The notes under the pieces are model-generated. The model did no database searches. It saw only the letters and a list, made by a program, of their open reading frames with translations, and was not told the origin of the DNA. From contig OY987246.1 of the NCBI GenBank assembly GCA_963920765.1, forward strand, positions 11,342,868 through 11,406,867: a DNA stretch of 64,000 nucleotides, read 5' to 3'. Position 1 is the first letter of the stretch. Each line of letters begins with the position of its first letter. This stretch comes from Ulota crispa (lineage: Eukaryota > Streptophyta > Bryopsida > Orthotrichales > Orthotrichaceae). The position numbers and the translations under genes are program-made. Positions 59,111 through 64,000 of the stretch are shown here, piece by piece.

Positions 59111-62100
59111 ATGAGAGTCACGCACACTGGGGCTGAAACAACGTCGAAGAATCGACGGCCCTACGAGCCTACTCAGTGTATGGATGCGTCCTTTCGTGGT
59201 GAGAGAGTAAATGACTATTGTGGAGATGCCGGTATGGCTGGAGCCAAGATGCAGGATTCAGAAAATGACAGTTACTCGCTGATTCGACATAATAGCGTAG
59301 TTTTTAAGCATGATTTGGACACAAACCAACGAAGTTTGATGCATTCAGTTAGTGAAGTAAGGGAAGAGATGCAGGTAGGGTTGAATCGCGACGCTAGGGA
59401 TCGCCTTATGAAGGAAGGCTATGGCAGTGATGGCAAGCCAGCAAGAAGGAAGACTGCGTTGGGATCACCTGGCAGCCTTGTGAGACAGGTCTCACACGAA
59501 AGTCATGAGTTCTCACAGGAAATTTATTCATCTTCGCCTTCGCCAGGAAAGAAGGGGCATATCAACAGTTTCGTATATAAGAATTACGGCCTGCGTGATA
59601 GACGCACGTTGAGTCTTCCCATTGGCCAGAAATATTCTATCAGTGAGTATGTGGGACAGTCTACTGAAGTGCAGTCATTTGTGGATAGTGATAGCACTTC
59701 TAAGAACGTAACACATTCAGAGCAACGAACAACTAGTGTGAGCAGTTCTTCTGATGGCAACGAAGCACTACGTGTACGCGATTTCGACACGGAGGCTGAG
59801 CGGTTCTCGAAGGCGACGCTATTCTTCGAAGCTGGTGAGTGATGCTCTTGATCGTACTGTCGTATACGACTTTGAGTAAATTGGGGTTCTGAATTGGCAA
59901 CTTATAATGTGATGCATCTGTATGCATGCGCTACAGATGACTACGTTTTAGACATAGAGTGTCGCTCAAAGTCGTTGAGTTGTACTTGCTGTGTAATGTT
60001 TCTGTGAATGTCATTTTCCCCTCATGTAACCGGAAGTGGGGAGGTGTGCTTTTGATTTTTCTGAAGGGAAATCATTTTTACCCTGTCTTAGACATATCTT
60101 GTTAGCATGCAAGCCATTTTGACTCAATTTAAAAAAATAAAAACTTCAACCAAATTTGTAGTTGACATTCTTGATCATGGAGTAGAAATTGTAATAGATT
60201 GTTGTAACAGTTCTGCGATTAACCGTGCTTTGCAATTGAGCAAATTGAATCTCTTTCAGCACCCTTGGAGAATTATGGTGTATTGGCACGTTCTAACTGG
60301 CGAGCTTATATCAATCAAATGTTGACAGATCTCTACATAATCTGGAGCAAGCTTTTATTTACAAATTTGTGGTTGTTTTGTGAAGGTTCAACTCTGCTCA
60401 CGGTGATGGCAGCCATGTTCACATTGTACTTCTGCATAAATTTTCTGACATCTGAGACGAGTAGCAATCCACAGCCCGCAGACGCGAACTTGCACAACAA
60501 TTATTTGGGTTTACGTCAGAAAGATGTCCCTCAGTGTGGTCTATTTGCCAAAACTTGCCCCTTGCTAGGACTGCTAACGGCTGGACTGGTGGTAGTAGTT
60601 GGGGCGTGGGTAACGGACGGTCGGTGGTGGCGATGGTCGTCGACGCCCATAGCAACTACGAACTGTAAGAACTGTAAAACCTATGAGCTAAATCGACGTC
60701 TGACTGAGGAGGCTGATGAGAAGGTTCGACAGGCTGATCGGTCCAAGCAGCAGTTTATGGCCTATGTCTTTCACAACATTAGAGGTGAGTTGTCATGCAA
60801 ACTTTCGAACTCCTTTTCTAAAGCCTTTTATGCTGAAGGAAAAATTTCAATATTTGTGCATATCCCACAGGTTTTAAACGGTTCTTGCTTTTTTGGACAT
60901 GCAGTGCCATTCAACGCCATTGTGTTGGGTTTGGGACACATCCGAGCTCTTGGAGATGGAGGGGGCGTGGTAGGAAGTGGAGCAGATAAGATGGACTTGG
61001 TGCAAATGATGCTCGACTGTGCCGAGACCATGACAAGTGTTCTTGACGATGTTACTGATATGGGTAAGATTTTGCCCTCGTATCAATGTGAGATTCACTC
61101 AATAACATTGGGTATGTATATAACATGTGCTTTTTCACTTCCGTAATCTTTATTTATGGTTATTATGTGCAGGCCAATGGGAAGGTGGACAAATGGAACT
61201 TCACAAGGACGAGTTTGATATTCTTGCCGTGATCAAGTTCTTAGCTTGGGGCTTAAAGGACCTTTTGGAACAGAAAGAAATTACTTTCAACATGAATATT
61301 GATGAGTTTGCGAGCAAGCTTCTTACAGACCACCGCGTTATTGGAGATAAGCAACGAGTGGTGCAGACTCTAGGTAAGATGCTTTATGCATCATTTGTGA
61401 ATTCTGCTGTTTTTACGTTGATGGCTTAATCAAAATGAGCAAGTCGATGAGATACTGTAGTTCAAGTAAATCTTCACGACTTTATTCTTTTTAACATTCT
61501 GATATCTGTCCTGTATGTTTCTGAACTACTATTTTTCAATACTCATGTGCATGGAAGTTGCTCTTGGGGCGTTTTGAGGTTCATCATGCTTTGACAATTA
61601 AACTGCTTCTGTGCTGTATGTAATCAAGTATCACTGAACTAATCAAATTCATTACGTGTACAGGCAACTTTCTCAGCAATGCTGTCAAGTTCACACCATC
61701 AGGAGGCAACTTAGATCTTGATTTACACTGTGAAGAGGTGGTGGAGAATGTTGAAGATCATATTATTAATCCGGGTCCATCTGCTTCAACGAGTGAGGGT
61801 TCTTTGCTCGGAGCTGCTGGCATCCAAATCTTGACGAAACCGTCGTTCCAGATGAAGATTGGTGAAGGAAAGGTTGCTAGGTTACGGCTCTCTGTTAAGG
61901 ATAACGGCATTGGTAAGTAAATCGTTGGTTTACTTTCTCGGAATTGTTGGTCTTTTGGTAGGGTTGTGTGCATTAGCTAGTAACTAATATGTAGAATTGT
62001 CTTTTTTTCACAAGAACGGTAGTTTCGAACTGAGCGTCTAGTGAGTGATGTTGCATTCGGTGATGTGTTTGTGTTCTTATTAAGCGTTTGACGAATTGAA

Positions 62101-63353
62101 AATTTTATGGCTTCAAATGAATGAACTTATCTGATCTACTGTCCGTGTTTTCTAAATTCCACATCGTTGACTTGCGCAGGAATATCCACTGAAGATCAAG
62201 CAAAGCTGTTCGAGCCGTATTCGTTTGTGACTTCGGGATGGGTTCAGAAAGCAGGGGTTTCTGGATTGGGTCTCAGTATGGCAAAAAGATTTGTAGAGCG
62301 GGCTGGGGGCAGTATCGGCGTGGAATCTGAAGAAGGCAGTGGCAGCACTTTTTTCTTCTCCATTCCTTTTCCACTTGTTCGAGTGGATGTGAACAATGAA
62401 CGGGAACAAAGCAAGTCGGACTCGGGAGCTGCTGTACTTCAGAAATCTGAGGTTACACAGTCAAAAGACAGTTCAGGCGTCACTGTTGTCCATGAATCAA
62501 TCACATTATCACGAAGAAGATCAAATATGAAAGAGGATTTGAGACCAGCTGCGAAAGCGGAACCTGCTGTGACGTCTAGTGTGAAGTTTGAGAGCTCTCC
62601 GAAAGAGACGAAACATGATGCGGTTGAAAGCACTCAAAGGAAAGTTTTGCTCGTTGAAGATACTCGAATAAACAGGGTAAGTAACACAAATTGTCTAGTA
62701 CTTTTACTTCTTAACAAAAGTGCTGCTTCTTTCCACACTATGGTTTTGTCTTTGTGGGGGTTCTTACGAGGTGCCGTTCTGTCTTGCAGATTATTTTACG
62801 CAAAGTATTGCAAAACTTAAATCTTCAATGCGATGAAGCCGAGAATGGACAAATAGCAGTAGATTTATATAAGCAAGGAAAAACGTATGATCTTGTACTC
62901 ATGGACAAGGAGATGCCTGTTATGGATGGTCATGAGGCTACAAGGCAATTACGCAGCATGGGAGTGAAGACTCCAATTGTCGCTTTGACAGGAAATGCAT
63001 TGACGACGGATAGAGAATTGTTTTTTGAGGCTGGTGTCGACGATTTCCAGACCAAGGTATGAACCTTTTTCTTTTCTATTTATAAATGAATAGGTCACCA
63101 GGGGCTTTCAGTTTGTCAGTGATCGATCACTTCGTGAAAACAATATGTGAATGTATGATTTTACACAATTGCACCAGAATCTGATAACCTTTGCAGTTGT
63201 GCTTGCTTGTTCTAGAATACATTGTTTTAATCAAGTGTCTTTCCTTTTTCTGTGATGTAGCCTTTGTCGAGAGAAAAGCTCGTACAGTTGTTGATACGCT
63301 ATGGAGTGGAAATGAACTGCTCGAAGCCGTTCACAACTGCGAGGACGTTGTGA
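59111..63353 (+). CDS. Membrane hybrid histidine kinase with receiver domain, eight coding exons
   Basis: Phosphorelay sensor: the kinase autophosphorylates on His and passes phosphate to an Asp in its own receiver, then normally to an HPt protein. Exons are 59111-59834, 60260-60784, 60905-61063, 61173-61373, 61664-61912, 62180-62676, 62790-63056 and 63261-63353. All junctions are GT..AG with matching phase, giving 2,715 nt and 904 aa. Residues 1-240 are Ser/Thr-rich and unrecognised. Hydrophobic segments lie near 285-304 and 343-359, followed by CKNC (about 372-375) and a helical linker. HisKA has H413 in VFHNIRVPFNAI, against the usual SHEIRTPLNAI. The ATPase domain has the N box N538/N542, G1 D616-NGIG and G2 GLGLS 648-652. 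The receiver has E779-D780, phospho-acceptor D824 (LVLMDKEMPVMDG), T852 and K874-P875. ATG 59111 is the first ATG after an in-frame TGA at 59033. No CHASE, PAS, GAF or ethylene-binding domain is seen, so this is not a typical cytokinin or ethylene receptor. Confidence 0.92.
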
Positions 63354-63906
63354 GGTGAAGGAGTCGTCACATTGCCCCTATGATTCGGGTTGCGCAGCCT
63401 CGACTGCTTTTTTGCCCCTTTGTAACATAAACATGCGAGACTTAGTTTTGAAGCAAGTGCTAGTTAGCAAGGATTTGTTTTGGGAGCCATTGCTCCAGGT
63501 GCTGTTAATGGACATGTGTAGAGAATTTACATGACTAGTTGACGAACTTTTTTTATTCCCTTGGGTTTTTGACTCCAGTGAGACTGTTTGGTTTATGTCT
63601 ACTCCAATGGTCTGGATGCTATTCATTGCGAAACGTTGAGCTTAGAGTTTCATCGATGGGAATGGAATACTGAAAATATGTCTTAATTCCCACAAAAGAA
63701 TTTATTCATTTCTATTTTGAACACATTGTCGCAACCTCAACGTTGCAATGCTTGCTCTATCGTTGTCTCAATATGAAATGGGAATATGGTATGATGTGAA
63801 AATGTATGATAAATGGTATCTGGGATTCGTCTTGAACTATTAGGGGGTTTCAAACATAAAATCTAGCCTTCAAACTTCTCACCTCGCAGGATCCCTCTGT
63901 TCACCA
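63354..63906 (+). other. 3' flank of the histidine kinase gene
   Basis: Non-coding after the TGA. It probably contains the 3' UTR. No clear AATAAA was found near the stop. Nothing else is recognised. Confidence 0.35.
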
Positions 63907-63956
63907 GTGAATTGTTTTCGTTCCCTCGCACGTGAATTGTTTTCGTTCCCTCGCAC
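63907..63956. repeat. Perfect tandem duplication of 25 bp
   Basis: The unit beginning GTGAATTGTTTTCG and ending CCCTCGCAC occurs twice, head to tail, with no visible mismatch. Confidence 0.85.
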
Positions 63957-64000
63957 GTGCAAAGTCTGACACACCCGTGAGGTTGTCAAAAATTTTGCGA

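Overview
This is an AT-rich stretch of plant nuclear DNA. It holds two clearly recognisable spliced genes at roughly 15-20 kb and 57-63.5 kb. Between and around them is a dense patchwork of short non-autonomous DNA transposons. The plant calls rest on a MED4 Mediator subunit with plant-style architecture, a hybrid histidine kinase, GT..AG introns of about 85-2,550 bp and telo-box motifs (TTAGGGTTT) in a leader. The divergent non-seed-plant-like kinase and the absence of any LTR-retrotransposon coding sequence lean towards a bryophyte or another early-diverging land plant. That placement is inference only.

Genes. (1) MED4, + strand, 15887-19513: two coding exons joined by one phase-1 intron, 357 aa. 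Its leader is tandemly duplicated (15521-15878) and one copy carries a 25-codon uORF. Its intron holds a transposon and a CT-rich, telo-box-bearing island that could be a second promoter. (2) A membrane-anchored hybrid histidine kinase, + strand, 59111-63353: eight coding exons whose phases all agree, 904 aa, with HisKA, HATPase and receiver domains and every expected catalytic motif, but an unusual H-box and no recognised sensor domain. Its leader (about 57.3-59.1 kb) appears to carry non-coding exons. (3) Weak, unrecognised minus-strand open segments at 11.8-14.1 kb may be the remains of another gene.

Mobile elements. The most striking family has ends of the form TTAA|CCCCTAAAGG...CCTTTAGGGG|TTAA. 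At least 18 copies or fragments are spread over 2-56 kb in several length classes (about 940, 645, 545, 227 and 215 bp). A TTAA target duplication with CCC-starting termini is the signature of the piggyBac superfamily, so I read these as piggyBac-like MITEs. A second family is almost invariant in size (313-314 bp), has termini AGGTAGGAGCACCCATAAGC and a TA target, and has six full copies, two of them carrying other MITEs nested inside. Other families show TTA targets (PIF/Harbinger, Tourist-like), 3-bp targets with CACTA-like ends, 8-bp targets (hAT or Mutator-like), and a Stowaway-type element.

Layout. 1-11 kb: TTAA, TA and TTA MITEs, no gene. 11-14 kb: microsatellites, weak minus-strand segments, a 225-bp palindrome. 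15-20 kb: MED4. 20.6-56.6 kb: MITE-dominated, often nested, with small low-copy islands near 30.2-31.0, 39.6-40.6 and 43.2-44.0 kb. 57-63.5 kb: the histidine kinase. All coordinates and splice junctions were read by eye. No alignment or database search was run.
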